Below are positions 44,838 to 57,639 of a stretch of 64,000 bases of DNA, piece after piece; positions within the stretch are counted from its first letter, which is position 1; the number at the start of each line of letters is the position of its first letter. The stretch is from contig JAUDYN010000005.1 of assembly GCA_030407005.1 (NCBI GenBank), forward strand, positions 3,224,001 through 3,288,000, read 5' to 3'. The position numbers and the translations under genes were made by a program. The notes under the pieces were generated by a model that saw only the letters and a program-made list of their open reading frames with translations, did not search any database and had not been told where the DNA came from. This stretch comes from Desarmillaria ectypa (Eukaryota; Basidiomycota; Agaricomycetes; Agaricales; Physalacriaceae).

Positions 44838-46569
44838 GGACCTATATTTCCATCACTGGACTCTCAGAATCCAACAGCTATAATACCCTATTAATAATAG
44901 TAGACTGATTCTCCAAAACTATCTTACTAGTCCCCTGTCATAAAGAACTTTCAGCAGAAGGATAGGCATGGATCCTTTGAGACCATGTTTATGCCAAGCA
45001 TAGGATGCCTCAGATGGTCATCTCTGATTGCAGGCCCCAATTCATATCAATTTTTATAAAAGACCTCTATTATATGCTGAATATTTCCCTGAATGCCTTG
45101 ACTGCCTGCCATCCTCAAACTGATGGACAGACAGAACAAGTCAATCAGGAGATTGAAAAATATCTTTGAATCTTCATTAATCACTGATAAGATGATTAGA
45201 GCAATTGTTTATCAATGGCAGAATTTGCCTACAATAATCACATACACTTGGCCACAGGGAAAAGCCCATTCATGGTCCTTTACAGGAGGAATCTCAGACT
45301 TATGCCCAATTTGATATGAAATACTCTGTTTGCCAATCCAACAGCCATGGAATTTACTAAAACCATGGCCTAAGTCTATAAGAAGGTACATAATACACTA
45401 GAGAAGGTGGCTACTCAGATGAAAGGACAGTATGACAAGAGAAAATGAGCAGCACAAGACTACTATATCAGTGATAAGGTCTGGCTAGACACTAGTAACC
45501 TTCATCTACTATGGCCAAAGAAAAAACTCAACAACAAATGAACAGGACCATTCAAGATTATTGAAAAAGCTGGTGCAGCAGCATACAAACTGAAGCTGCC
45601 ACCACATTGGAAGGTTCATCCCCACTTTAACAAGAAGCTATTAATGCTCTATCTTGCACCTGTATTCCCTAACCAGCAATTACCCCTGCCACCACCACCA
45701 GACCTCATTGATAGACAAAAAGAGTATGAAATTAAAGAAGTATTGGATTCCCAAACATGTCACATAAGAGCCAAGAAGGGACAGTGATCCAAGATAGTAA
45801 ATGACTATCTGATCAAGTGGAAGGGCTGGACCCAGGAACATAATTCCTGAGTCAGGGAAACCAAGATGACAAATGCACAGGAGGCAATTGCCAAATACAA
45901 AAAGAATATACAATAAGAACAAGTCATGGACATCACTAAAATCATAATGCCAAACAAAGCAGTGACCACTATCCTTGACCATGAGTATTTGGACAATAGA
46001 GACATAGCTTATCTTGCACAATGGAGGGATGGACTTCAACAATGGGTAAAAAACCCAAAGAAGGAACAATAGAAAACACTATTGTATAACTATTGGACAA
46101 CACAAGCATCATCCACAGTATGACACCCCTGAGGAAGAATCTTAGCAGTCAGAATGACTGCTTTAACAAGGGAGTAATGTTATGATTTTTCCATTTTTTG
46201 TCCCTATCTTCCATCTAATCAACTGATATCACTATTGATCATCTTATCCACCATCCAACCATGAGAACACCACATTTTCTGACCATTATAGCTATCTCAC
46301 TAAGACCACATGGTTACCATACCCCTTCCTCTTCATCTATATATGGATTACTCATAGACAGTTCTATATTTAGTTCCTCACTTTGCATATATAAGTAGCA
46401 TAGCTTTCACTATATATTCCTCATCTTTCAACTAAAGTTAATTTCTATACCACATACTCTCCACAAAAGATTAGAAGACCATAGCTATAGCCCAAGAGTG
46501 ACTGTCCAAATGTGAGACAGCCCAAGGGAGTATATGTATCTGCAGATCATGTGGACTGTGGGTCTAACA
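44838..46569 (+). mobile_element. Gypsy copy 2, 5'-truncated (integrase, chromodomain, 3' LTR)
   Basis: Starts abruptly inside the integrase core directly after the copy 1 LTR (SESNSYNTLLIIVD*FSKT). It continues through ISDCRPQF, HPQTDGQTEQVNQEIEKYL, HWKVHPHFNKKLL and LIKWKGWTQEHNS*V (chromodomain), and ends with its own LTR. Stops are frequent. Confidence 0.8.
46178..46569 (+). repeat. 3' LTR of gypsy copy 2
   Basis: Begins TGTTATGATTTTTCC and ends GGTCTAACA. TATATAAG is at 46388 and ATCTTTCAACTAA at 46423-46435. The CA here, against TG in the other copies, implies an ancestral CG. Confidence 0.8.
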
Positions 46570-47493
46570 CAAGCCAGTTAAAGCAAATGTTGTGAGCTTA
46601 AAGTAGGTCTTCTGAATTAAAAAGAATGCTGAGAGAAGCATAGTCAAGTTAAAGCTTGTTTAATAGTGCAAGATTTCTCACAGATACCTAGCATCAATTA
46701 TTTTGACACTTATGCTCCTGTTGCAAGGCTTGCATCCATTTATTTTATTCTTGCCATGGCTGCAGCACTTGACTTAAAGCTTCATCAGGTTAATATCAAA
46801 AGCATATACTTAAATAGAAAGCTCACTGATAAAGAAATTATCTATATATGTCAATCTCCTAGATATCCTAAGTATGGCTCCCATTCTGAGCAAGTCTGTC
46901 ATCTTGTAAAGACTCTGTATAGATTGAAGCAGAGTGATCATCACTGATATCAAAGTCTTATTGAGATTTTCATAAAGAAGATGGGATTCAAGCAGTGTAA
47001 TATGGATCAGGCTATACTTTACAAGCACGAGGGCCAAAATCTGACTGTTATTGCTGTCCATATTGATGATTGCATCATTGTTGCATATGGTGCAAGAGGT
47101 GAAGAAAGAAATACTAAAATATGTGGAAGTCATGAATTGTGGAAAGCTGCACTAGATTCTTAGCATTAAAATTACATATGACTATGAGTTATGCTCCATT
47201 TCTCTCTTGCAATGCTCCTACATCAATGCTATTATTTGTCACTATAGTTTTTAAGATCTCAAGCCAGTCTCTATACTAATAGACACTAATATCTGATTGT
47301 CTTCTTTTTCTGCATCAGTCTCTATCTAAAAGATTATGGTTATGAGAGACATCTTTTACAGAGAGTCTATTGGTTCATTGATCTGAGTTATGCTTAGGAC
47401 ATGCTCTGACATTGCATTTGCTATGACAATAGTCTCAAAGTACTCAATAGCTGCTGCAAAGGCTCATTAGAGAGCTGTGAAGCACATCTTTCA
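46570..47493 (+). mobile_element. Copia fragment (reverse transcriptase part only)
   Basis: Related to 35110-36045 of the copia element: NYFDTYAPVARLASIYFI, LHQVNIKSIYLNRKL, LVKTLYRLKQSDHH and IAVHIDDCIIVA. It begins right after the copy 2 LTR and is cut at 47494 by the copy 3 LTR. Stops, a small deletion and CpG loss show that it is an old fragment. Confidence 0.75.
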
Positions 47494-47834
47494 TATTATA
47501 ATTTTTCCATTCTTTCCTTATCTTATCCAATCCAATCACTATTGCTCCATCAATTCTACCATACCATCCCCTATTCTTAGTCACCTCACCACAGTAGTCA
47601 GGCAATCACATAGTTTACTCACTTCATGCATAAACAATATATGGTTGTACTATTATTAGCTCATTATTTTTAGTATATAAGTAGGATAGGTTTTATGTAT
47701 ATTCTCTATCTTTTGACTAAACTTAATCTTCATACCAACTACTTCACACATCTAAAGATCCAGCTGCACTCTAAACCATAGGTAATTGTCCAAATATGAG
47801 ACAGCCTTAGAGTTGCACATGATCCCAAGATACC
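47494..47834 (+). repeat. 5' LTR of gypsy copy 3
   Basis: Begins TATTATAATTTTTCC (decayed TGTTATGATTTTTCC). TATATAAG lies at 47674 and ATCTTTTGACTAA at 47708-47720. The right end and the primer site are lost in a deletion, so the end is approximate. Confidence 0.65.
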
Positions 47835-49041
47835 ATACCTGCTCCTTCATTGCTAGCCATGAAGAAGCATACTCTATACTCAAATGTTAAGAAAACAAAC
47901 AAACAATTACTATTGATACTGCTATTGGCAGTGCAGTCTTACTAGTGCTATTTACAGCACTTTTTATATTAGCATATGAAGAAGAAATCCAGGCATGCTT
48001 ATGCCAATAAAGACAACCCCGGCTACCTCCCTGCCCACCTCAACACCCCCTCCATGTCTTTCCAAGAAGACCTGCCCCCACCTGGTTAACTCTCTTAAAT
48101 CTGGCATCCAGAGAAGAAGAAAGGATCCCCTGCCCCCAGGTCTATTTCACAGACTCCTCTGAGGAGTTTCCCCCACACAGTGGGACCACCACCCTCTCCA
48201 ACAATAGGGTGGAACAACTCTTCTCCCCTATGCTAGAACACTTAAAGAATATACAGAATACATTCCAAATTCTCAGAGAGTCCTCTCCTCCCCTCTATAC
48301 CCTATCCTGTCCAGCCCATATTAGAGTTTGACACTCAAATGACCCCAGGATAGAGGTATCCCATCCCAGCACCCACCTATATGGCTCCTAGACTATCACC
48401 ACCCAGAAGCAGGGCTTCTGGCCTAGCAGAGGAATGGAGTTCTCATCCTTCCTCCCCATTATTGTCATTCTCAATGATGACTCCAATGATACCATGACTC
48501 TGGCCACTCCTGCAGCCCCTGATAATCCCTTCAATCCTGATGGGGCCAACTATGAGTGGCCAGACCTCTCTGACATTGATAGGGCTCTATTTAGGCTCTT
48601 TAGAATCACCACCTGAGAACTTAGAAGGGCAGATATTGAGGCCAGAACTATCTGGCCCTGAATTCATCCCAATATAGACAAGTGGTTGGCTCTCAACCAA
48701 GGGCACCCTGTATAAGGCCCAAACCTAGGCCCCAATATATGTGCCTAGATACAGGCCAATCAGTACCATCAGCTATACCCTCCTACCACAGAAGACTTGG
48801 CATCCAGGCTACACTCATAAACAATGGAGGAGCAGTGGGAATTAGAATGCACCCTTTGGGAACTAGCCTGAAGAGAGGCAAACAGGCCAGCAGAGGATAG
48901 GCCTGAGACCCAACTTTGATACTTTCACATACCCTTTCAGATACTATAGTAGGCTGGAACCTTTTTAGCCTTAATACATGAATTTTCCTCATTATCCTGC
49001 TAACACTCCAGCTAACCAGCCACAGCCATTATCTGACTTGC

Positions 49042-50351
49042 TGATATGTTATCTACATATTCACATCTAGATTTTGTGATTTTGTAACAATACTATTGCA
49101 CATCTATCTTACACTAGTGATACATAGAGGACTATAGCTGAGGCTTTGAGCTGATAGTTAAAAGCAGTAAGCAACTAGTAGAGCCAGGACTTAGATGTAA
49201 CACTATTAGTGGGTTAAATCTACCAGCCAGTCAGACTAGTAACTCAAATACTAGCAGGACTAAGTGAAATACAGCCACTAGCAAATGAAGGATGCTACTA
49301 GCACACTAAAACCAGAAGCAGAGTACACAGATCTCATGAAGTTCTGTCACTAGCAGCCCAGACTGGGCATAAATGCCTAAGTCAGGATAACTAGTCACAT
49401 GATAATCTTGAAACAGGACTTAGAAATAAATTAGAAATGAATTAACCTTGAGCCCAGATCTGACTATTGCAATATAGATCTCTTATGATTGGTACTAGTG
49501 TAGCTAGACTGCACTCTCAATCATGATTGGATCGCTGTTACAGACACCAATATTCAGATATCCATATAACCACATTACTAGAGCATGTAGTTAGGCCAAG
49601 AGTGCAGAAAGACTGACTGTGGAGTCTCTAGACCAGTCATTTGAAAAGAAAACAGACTAGACCAACTATTGTGTGATTATTCACTATTATTCATGACTAG
49701 CTAAGAAATCCTTACCAATATGCCCTATACCTAGATGATATTTATAGTTCTGCCTCAGTAGTATATAAGTAGTAGGATGGATGCTTGTGAAAAGCAGGCA
49801 AGCCATTCCCACAGTTGAGCCCTCACTAATAGTAACTGGTGTCCCCAACTAAAAGCTTTTGTGCTTAACCTCAATGAAATGATTAATAGTCACTAAGTCA
49901 CCCATAGTATTGCATTGAATTGAAGTCCTTAGAGTCACTGTTGTATCCTGTAAAGGTCTGGAGTGTTTTGAAGTTAGTTCAAGCAAAGTTCTCAGAGTTA
50001 TAGTATTATTATTAGGCCAAGAGTGCTACTAGTCAGCCAAGAGTGTCACTGGTCAAGTGTTTATCACTTGTAGAAAGCAGTATAGGGCCAAGAGTGTCAC
50101 CAGTCTGAAGCAGTTTCAGTCAGAATGAGTGCAGTAGCTCAAACTAAGACACTCTTTATCTAATTATGTCTTACCCACCCCACTAGTACAACTGTACTTG
50201 ATTATTGAAGTCTGCAGAGTGCTTCCATCATACTTGAAACCACCCAAATTCAATATTGATGATTAAGTATAGAGTAGTAAGAGGTTTAGTGTGATTGATG
50301 TTCATTGCCATTCCCTAATTCTTCTATCACTTGCAGTTACCAAGCACATCA
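49042..50351 (+). repeat. 1.3-kb LTR-like repeat, copy A (probable solo LTR)
   Basis: Begins TGATATGTTATC and ends GCACATCA, so the ends are TGAT and ATCA. It interrupts the Gag of gypsy copy 3. A TATA box TATATAAG is at 49762-49769. It is non-coding and contains several GCCAAGAGTG motifs (about 49595, 50015, 50036 and 50088). A second copy in the same orientation is at 61169-62528. It may be a solo LTR from an element with unusually long LTRs; a target duplication is not clear (TTGC on the left, TTGT on the right). Confidence 0.6.
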
Positions 50352-50559
50352 TTGTCTCTGACAAGGCAAGTCTGACAACCTGGCTACCATCCCTATCGGG
50401 GCGGCAGCCTTCTATTCACAGGCATGGGAGAAGATCCTGGACCAAGCTCTGCACCTGCAGCACCACTGCAACCATTTGTGAAAGAATAAATAGAAGAGGC
50501 TAAAGAAAAGTTAGCCCAAAAAGAAAGACAGATAGAGGAAATCTGTCAAGAACTCACCA

Positions 50560-51660
50560 CAGTAGAAGCAGACAAAGCCATCCATGCAATAATATGACAA
50601 CTCATGGACAAGGGAAAAGAGCCTAAATGCAGGAGACATGTGGAGTCCCCACAAGTCCCAACAGCAAGGCCAGATCAATTCTTGATCCCAAGACCACCCC
50701 TAGGGCAGATGCCACCTGATCCCTATCCAAATCCCATCAAAAACACACCCAACAATGCCCCATACCTGAGGATCAAACCAATCCTCATCCAGCCTCCTAA
50801 ACCTTTCAAGGGGGACCATGATGATATTGAATGCTTCATAGGCAACTGCATCATCTATTTCAAAGTGTTCTGCCACTATTTTCAGTTGCCTTCACATCTA
50901 GTACTATTCACAACCACCCATTTCAAGGAGGCTACTAAGGACTGGTGAGTCTACAAGAGACCTGAATACTGGGTAGCTAATACCCATAATGGCATGGCCC
51001 CCCAATTCTGATACCTGAGTTGGGAGGAATTCATCAATCTTATCACTTGATAGTTCAGAGATCCCACAATCAAGGAGGTCCATGAAAAAAGAATGTTCAG
51101 TCTCCAGATAGGGATACAATCTGCATCCCACTACTTCCAGAAGTTAGAAGAGAAAGCAAAGTTGGCAGGTCAATGAACCAATGAGAATGAGTGTGGAGCA
51201 ATGGTCAAGGCAGTATAACTAAGAATTCTCTCCTCATATACCATGTTCATTTCTAATATAGGTATTAACATTCTATGCACATATTCAGAATAGAAGGAGC
51301 ACATTCTGCACATGTATGAGGAAAGGCAAAGGAAGTGGGTCTTTGACCAGACTGCCAGAGTACCATGCAAGAGACAGAAGAAAGATTCCTACCCTACCCA
51401 CCAACAACCTAGTAGCAAACCAGCTACTGGGGCAACAAGTTCCTTGGTTCCAAAGCTGATAGCTAATATAAGTCCCAGTCAGGATATCTCAACTAGTCAA
51501 TGGACAACCTATAGTAGGTCAGGACAACCAATAGAAGTAGACTGATGGAAGGCTGAAGGAAGATGTTTCCACTGCAATGAGAAGGGCCACATGGCCAAAG
51601 ACTTCTCTAAGAAAAGAGATTACAAGAACATATAGTCAGTAGGTACTACTAATGCAGTGG
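50560..51660 (+). pseudogene. Gypsy copy 3: Gag core
   Basis: Contains FKGDHDDIECFIGNCIIYFK, THFKEATKDW and ASHYFQKLEEKAKLAGQ, then CFHCNEKGHMAKDF, where the last knuckle Cys is changed to Phe. Stops break the frame. Confidence 0.7.
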
Positions 51661-52764
51661 AAACTACCATGACCAAGATTAAAGAGGCAAAAGAGTAGAC
51701 CATCAAGAGTTCAATTCTCCTTGCACAGCTAAAGCCTCTAGTGGTGCATTCTTGGTTTCCATGGGTCAGACTTATATACATGCATTAGGACATTTAAATA
51801 CACAAAAAAATATGACTTTGTTACAGATTCCAATCCTGAGTGCTCCCAAAGAATCGAAAAGAAACTGATATCACATGCTCACAAAGTGTGACAACACAAC
51901 TATCTATAATGAATCCCACCCCTCCAATGAAGCACAGGTTCTGCCAGGTCATGCTGGCACTGCACAAAGATCACTGGACTCTCTGAGTCCACTAACTACA
52001 TGGTTGATACCATGGACTGGGGCAAGTCAGTGGGATGCCCTAGGGCCTCTAAAGCCAAAAGCTTCAGCATCCTCATCTAGGAGATCAAGTCCTGCTTCAC
52101 CAGGGCCTGTGAAGGAAGCAAGCACCCACCAAGGCCAAATATAAGGACCCTCTAAGGAAATGATCTAAGCACATGACTCATAGAATTCTCAGGATGAGAC
52201 TAGGAAATATATGAAGGTTGCCTTGAACACTGACTGGAGGAAAAGTAACAAATCATCTGACTTGGCAGAGAAAGAGAAGGTTGAGCTATTGGTGCTGATG
52301 GCTTCTAACCCCAATGGCTGGGAGCAACTCTTTGCTATAGCAACTAACATCTTTGGAGACAGTGATGCAGTTGCTCTAACCTCATTGAAAGTAGTAACAG
52401 CTGATGAACAGGAAGAATCTGCTAGCATCCAGACAGTAAAGAGAGAGCTTAATCACAGAGTTACCATCATCAAAGTACCTAATGAGAAAGATGACACTTT
52501 CTTCCTATGATGAAAGGAACAGCAGAGAAAGGAAGTACAACCTTCACTAACAACTGAAGTCCTGCCTAACAAGAGGGTACTAAATCATGTGTAGTATAAG
52601 CCATTTAGAGTAGACTGGACTCTTTGCGCCATCCATACTGCAAAGAACTTAGCAGTTGCCAAAGCTGCTCTCTCTATATGGGTCCATCTCAAATGAATGA
52701 GATAAATGATGAGCTCATCAAGAGCTTACAGACTGGAGAGAGTCAAGCTCAAGAATGACTCTAT

Positions 52765-53159
52765 TGTTATGATTTTTCTATTATCTTATCTTATTTTATC
52801 ATATTCATGACACTGTATACTTTATCTCAGTCAGCATCAATGTATTCACTGACAACCACCCCAATTCTATATAGTTGTCACCCCAGTTCTGTTTTATTGG
52901 TTCACTAATATCCCAATTTCTCAAGGTTCCCTCTCGCAGCCTTACTATTTTATCTATTAATAATGCTGTACTTTCAGTATATAAGTAGAGTAGTTTCCAC
53001 CATTTTACTCTACCTTTTGACTAAATTACACTCATACACCTTCTACTGCACCACACTAAAGACTGAGCCAAACTCTCAACATATAGATGATTGTCCAAAC
53101 ATGAGACAGCCTAGAGAGAAGCTTATGTCCCAAGTCACATGTTAGACAGGGCCATAATA
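52765..53159 (+). repeat. 5' LTR of gypsy copy 4
   Basis: Begins TGTTATGATTTTTCTA and ends GCCATAATA. TATATAA is at 52978-52984. Confidence 0.8.
53012..53024 (+). promoter_or_regulatory. Predicted transcript 5' end and self-primer, gypsy copy 4
   Basis: ACCTTTTGACTAA lies 34 bp after the TATA box start. It pairs with the site at 53160-53172 except where CG has become TG. Confidence 0.6.
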
Positions 53160-53172
53160 TTAGTCGAAAGGT
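53160..53172 (+). promoter_or_regulatory. Self-primer binding site, gypsy copy 4
   Basis: TTAGTCGAAAGGT directly after the LTR; its reverse complement is ACCTTTCGACTAA. Confidence 0.65.
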
Positions 53173-53205
53173 ATCCCTCCCACATCTTCTACACTAGCTG
53201 TAAAA

Positions 53206-54080
53206 GATGCAACAACTCTATGCCCAAGAACAACAAAAATCAAAAAAATCAATGAATGATCACTCTTGGCATTGCAATCAGCAGTGCCACAATCCTTATA
53301 CTTTTCACAGCTCTTCTAGTACTAGCATACAAAGAAGAAGCATGAACCCTTCTTCACCAAGAAAGGTGACCCTGACATCTGCAACCCCCTCTCTGCCCTC
53401 CCTGCCATCCTGACTATGTCCTTTCCAGGAGGATATCTCCCATCAGACTGGGAGAACAAGTGGAGACTTTATTATTCCACCTCTAGGTCCAATTTACAGC
53501 CCCCTCATCCACTTCATCCTCCTCTGAAAACACCAATCAGACCACTGCAAGAGCAGTTCTTGCAACCTACTGGCTGGAATGATCTGCCCCCACCACAGTG
53601 GAAGAATATGCATAGGACATACAGGCTCAGATCGATGAACCCCCATCCTCATACTCTCTTCCCCCTACTCCCACCTAGCCCTACCTCAGAGCCTTACACC
53701 CCGATGATCCCAACATGGATCAAAATCACCCCTATGGACTCTGGGCTTAAAGAAGAGACCTCTGGCCCAGAGAGAGCACAGACTCCTTATCCTCACTCCC
53801 CATCATTGAGCTCTCTTCCTTGGACTCCAAGTCTGATGGGAGCTCTAACTCTGTGACTGAGGTTGCCATCTTCACCCCTGACAGGACAAATAGAACCTGG
53901 TCTGCTCTTGCCACAATCAACTGAGAAATACTTGGCCCCATCGTATCTGCCACCTGGGAGCTCAGATGAGCCAATGTTAAGGCCAGAATAGCCTGGCCTG
54001 AGCACTGTCCTAATATGGACAAGTGGCTTGCCCTCAACCAGGGTGATCTAATATGAGGTCTGAACCCAAATGCTACAATT
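53206..54080 (+). pseudogene. Gypsy copy 4: Gag N-terminal region with hydrophobic segment
   Basis: From 53256 the frame reads MITLGIAISSATILILFTAL then LVLAYKEEA, followed by a TGA at an expected Arg and a Pro/Ser-rich linker. Matches the segments in copies 1, 3 and 5. Confidence 0.5.
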
Positions 54081-54089
54081 TGAGCTTGG

Positions 54090-55740
54090 ATCCATGCAAA
54101 TAGGAACCAGGAGCTTTATTGCCCTGCTGTTAGTGATTTGGTACCAGGACTATACCCAAGGATGGCAGAGGAATGACAGGAGCTGGGTCACTCTCTTCGA
54201 CAGTTATGGCAACTGGAGCTTACCCAGAGGGAGGAGAATGGACCCAATGTCCAGATTTGAAGGAGCTAGATACAGGTACAAACACTATGATGGGCTGGGA
54301 TACTCCCAGCCCCAATATATCAATTTCTCTGACTACCCTCCTGACACCCTGGTCTCAAGACCAAGACCCCTACCTAATTTGCCACCTTATCATCAGGCAC
54401 AGCAACCAGGCTACCACCCCTATCAGGGTGGCAGTCTTCTCTTTGCAGATGCAGGAGAAGACATGGAAGCCAAAAATATCTCTGCAGGGCTGTCAATTAC
54501 TACAGCAACAATGACGGAACTCTGGCAAGCAATAAAAACTGTGCTAGCTAAAAAGAAAAAATGCATTATAGAGATATGTGAAGAACTCATGAGAGAAGAA
54601 TCTGCCAAGAAGATGATGATGGACTATCTTTGTGACAATGACAAAGGGAAGGAACCTGACAGGGGTAGACCCACCAAAAGGCTACCTGGGTCTAAGGCTG
54701 GATCAATTTTCGATCCTAAGACTGCCCCCTAGAAGAGGTCCTTCTGACCCCATCCCCAATTCTATCAGGAATGTATCTGATGATGCCCCATATTTAAGCA
54801 TCAAACTGGTTCTCATTAAAGCCCCTCTTCCATTCAAAGGGGACTATGATGATATCAAATGCTTTATAGGTGATTGTATCACCTACTTTGAAGTGTTCTA
54901 GCATTATTTCCAGGTGCCTTCACATCTGGTCTCATTTATGACCTCTCACTTTGAAGGGGCCACCAAGGACTGGTGGGTCTATAAGAGACCCAAATTCTGG
55001 GTTGGTGATTCCTATGATGGCACTGCTGCCCACTTCTGCTATTCTGCATAGGATGACTTCATGGACTTGGTCTCTCATCAATTCCAAGACCCTGCCATTG
55101 AGAAAGTCCATGAGAAGCAGATGTTTGACCTTCAGATGGGAATGCAGCCTGCCTCCCATTACTTCCAGAAACTGGAAGAGGAAGCGAAATTGGCAGGCCA
55201 ATGAACTGACAAAAATGAGCATGGCACCATGATGAAGGCAGTTTGACTAGGAGTACCATCCTCCTATATGACCTTCATCTCAAATATGGGCATCAACATC
55301 CTGTGCTCGTACCCAGAATGGAAGGAGCATATCTCCAGAATGTACGAAGAGTGCCAATGTAAGTGGGTCTTTGATCAGACCACCAGCATGCCTCAGAACA
55401 GACAGAAGAAGGACTCCCACCCCAACCTCCCACAGCACCCCAGTGGAAAAGCCGCCACTGGAGCAACAAGTTCCTCAGCTCCAAAGCTGACTGCTAATAC
55501 AGGGGTAAGTCAGGATGCTGGAACTGGTTGGTGGATGATATACAGAGGGGTGAGTAAGCTGATGGATATTAACCGATGAAAGATGGAAGGTCAATGCTTC
55601 TGATATGATGAAAAAGGTCGCATGGCTAAAGATTGCTCTAAGAGAAAGGAGTACAAGAACATTCGGTCAGTAGGGCCCACTAATGAAGTGGTGCTGCCTA
55701 TGACCAAGATTGAGGAGGCAAAAGACTAGGTTGACAAGAG
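54090..55740 (+). pseudogene. Gypsy copy 4: Gag core
   Basis: Contains a Pro/Tyr/Gln-rich stretch, a helical K/E-rich stretch, FKGDYDDIKCFIGDCITYFE, GATKDWWVYKRPKFW and ASHYFQKLEEEAKLAGQ. The zinc knuckle near 55595-55637 is damaged: its second Cys is replaced by Tyr, a TGA sits inside it, and its His is changed to Arg. Confidence 0.7.
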
Positions 55741-57059
55741 TTTGATTCCTCTTGCTCGACCATATCTCCTAGTGGTGAGTCCTCAGTCTCTGTGGGTCAG
55801 ACTGACATACATGCACATAGACATTTACCTACACCCTCAAAAAATATATATCACATGACTTCACAGACTCCAAGACCAAAGATCACTGAAGAATTGAAAA
55901 AGAACAGGTACATCATACTTCTGGAAGAAGCTGACACTGTAATCTATAGTGAATCCTGAGCCTCCAATGAGGTGCAGGATTTGCTGGGTGGTGTTGGCAC
56001 TGCCACAAAGTCCACTGAGTCTGCACAGTGAGACTCACTGGATATGCAGGTAAAACCACAGACCAGGACAAGTAGGTGAAACATCCTCAGACCTTTCAGA
56101 AGTCCAAACATCCCCATACTCCCCTCAAGCAGGGAGACAAGTCCACCAGCCTCACCAGGGTTGGTGGGGGAAACAAGTGCCTACCAAGGCCAGGATCAGG
56201 GCCACACACTACCTGATCCCATCAGGAGAAACTTGGTGGCAGAGCTGACTGCAATGCTGATAAGATTTGCACCTGGCACCATGAGTCAGTACTCCACCCA
56301 AACAGATAGTAGTGGAACCTCAGAAGCATCAAGCCAAGTCCTATCTCCTCCAAAGATAGTTCAAGTTCTGAAAGCAAGTCAAGCCAAAGAACAGGGAGAA
56401 GCCACTAGTGCCCAGGCAGTAAAAAGAGGGCATCTGAAGAATCTGAAAGTTTGGCTGAGCCCAGCAAGATCTCAGTCTAGCTCCATCAAGGAAAGTGCTA
56501 ACCAGGGACATGGGAGCAAGCCCCCTGACTCAGAGGAGAAAGTATTGGTTGAGCTGCCAGTACCAGTAGATCCTGATACTGACAACATGGAATGAATGCC
56601 AACTTTGACAGAAGGTTCCCTGGTAGAAGCCAGTGTTAACATTCCTGGAGATTAGAGTGCAACTACCTATTGCCCATCACTGGTAGTGCTCACAACAGCC
56701 ATAGGACAGGAAGCTGCTAGCGCTCAGGCAGTAAAGAGGGGGCACAACAGCAGAAACACCACAATTGTCAAAGTACCCAATGAAGAAGATGATATAGTAT
56801 TTAGACTATGGCAAGCCAAACAGTCCAAAGCCAGAACCCCGACACCCAAAATCCTGCCTAACAAGAGGGTACATGATCACATGTGATACAAACCTTTCAG
56901 AGTTAACTGGACTCTATGTGCTATCTATACCACTAAGAACTTGGCAGTCACCAAAGCAGTTCTCTCCACTTGGGTTCATCTCAAATGACTTGGGGAGATA
57001 ATTGATAAGCTCACCCAGAGCTTGAACACCGAAGAGAGCTCTGCATGTGAGCAGCTCTA

Positions 57060-57530
57060 CAAACTTCATGAACTGATCTAGTATATCCATGGCACCAAGA
57101 GTTCTGGTTGGGACTTCTTAGTGGACATCCAACTTGCTCCCTGCATGGGAAAAAAGACTTTGACAACCTGTGTGTTGTTGGATAGTGGCTGCATGGGCAG
57201 CTCTATCAACTGAACCTATGTCCAACAACACCAGTTGGATACCAGAAAAGCCACTACCCCTATACCCATTTACAACACAGATAGAACCTGTAACAAGGCA
57301 GGCAATGTAACCAAATTCATAGAACTCTGAATGACCATCAGAGACCACATCGAATGAATCAACCTTGCAGTCATGGATTTGGGTTCCAAGACAGTATACT
57401 TGGGCCATGATTGGCTTAAATGCCATAATCCCCTAGTCAACTGGAAATCAGGAGTCATAACATTCAGGCAATGTCATTGTATCAAAAACTATTTCTCACT
57501 CCCCGATTCTGACAAAGAAGACAGATAGGA
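57060..57530 (+). pseudogene. Gypsy copy 4: aspartic protease
   Basis: CVLLDSGCMGSSIN keeps the DSG active site near 57172-57190; VYLGHDWLKCHN follows. Stops follow SSIN and lie in the middle. Confidence 0.7.
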
Positions 57531-57639
57531 TGAAGAGCTTGAAGAAGGTGAAACAATCCTTGCCATAAACATGCAAGAAGAGATTATTCTCTGAGCTGTG
57601 CATCACACAAATGAACTGGCCACTGCCACAAATGCAGAA

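Larger units (their letters stand above)
47494..52764 (+). mobile_element. Gypsy copy 3, 3'-truncated and split by an LTR-like insert
   Basis: A 5' LTR, a Gag N-terminal segment and a Gag core are present. The insert at 49042-50351 splits Gag. The copy stops at 52764 within the region before the protease (SLQTGESQAQE) where the LTR of copy 4 begins. CpG is nearly absent. Confidence 0.78.

Noticed and set aside
53416..53856. Pro/Ser-rich 146-codon frame as a host gene
   Set aside because: It lies inside gypsy copy 4 between the Gag start and Gag core; related but broken sequence is in copies 1 and 3.
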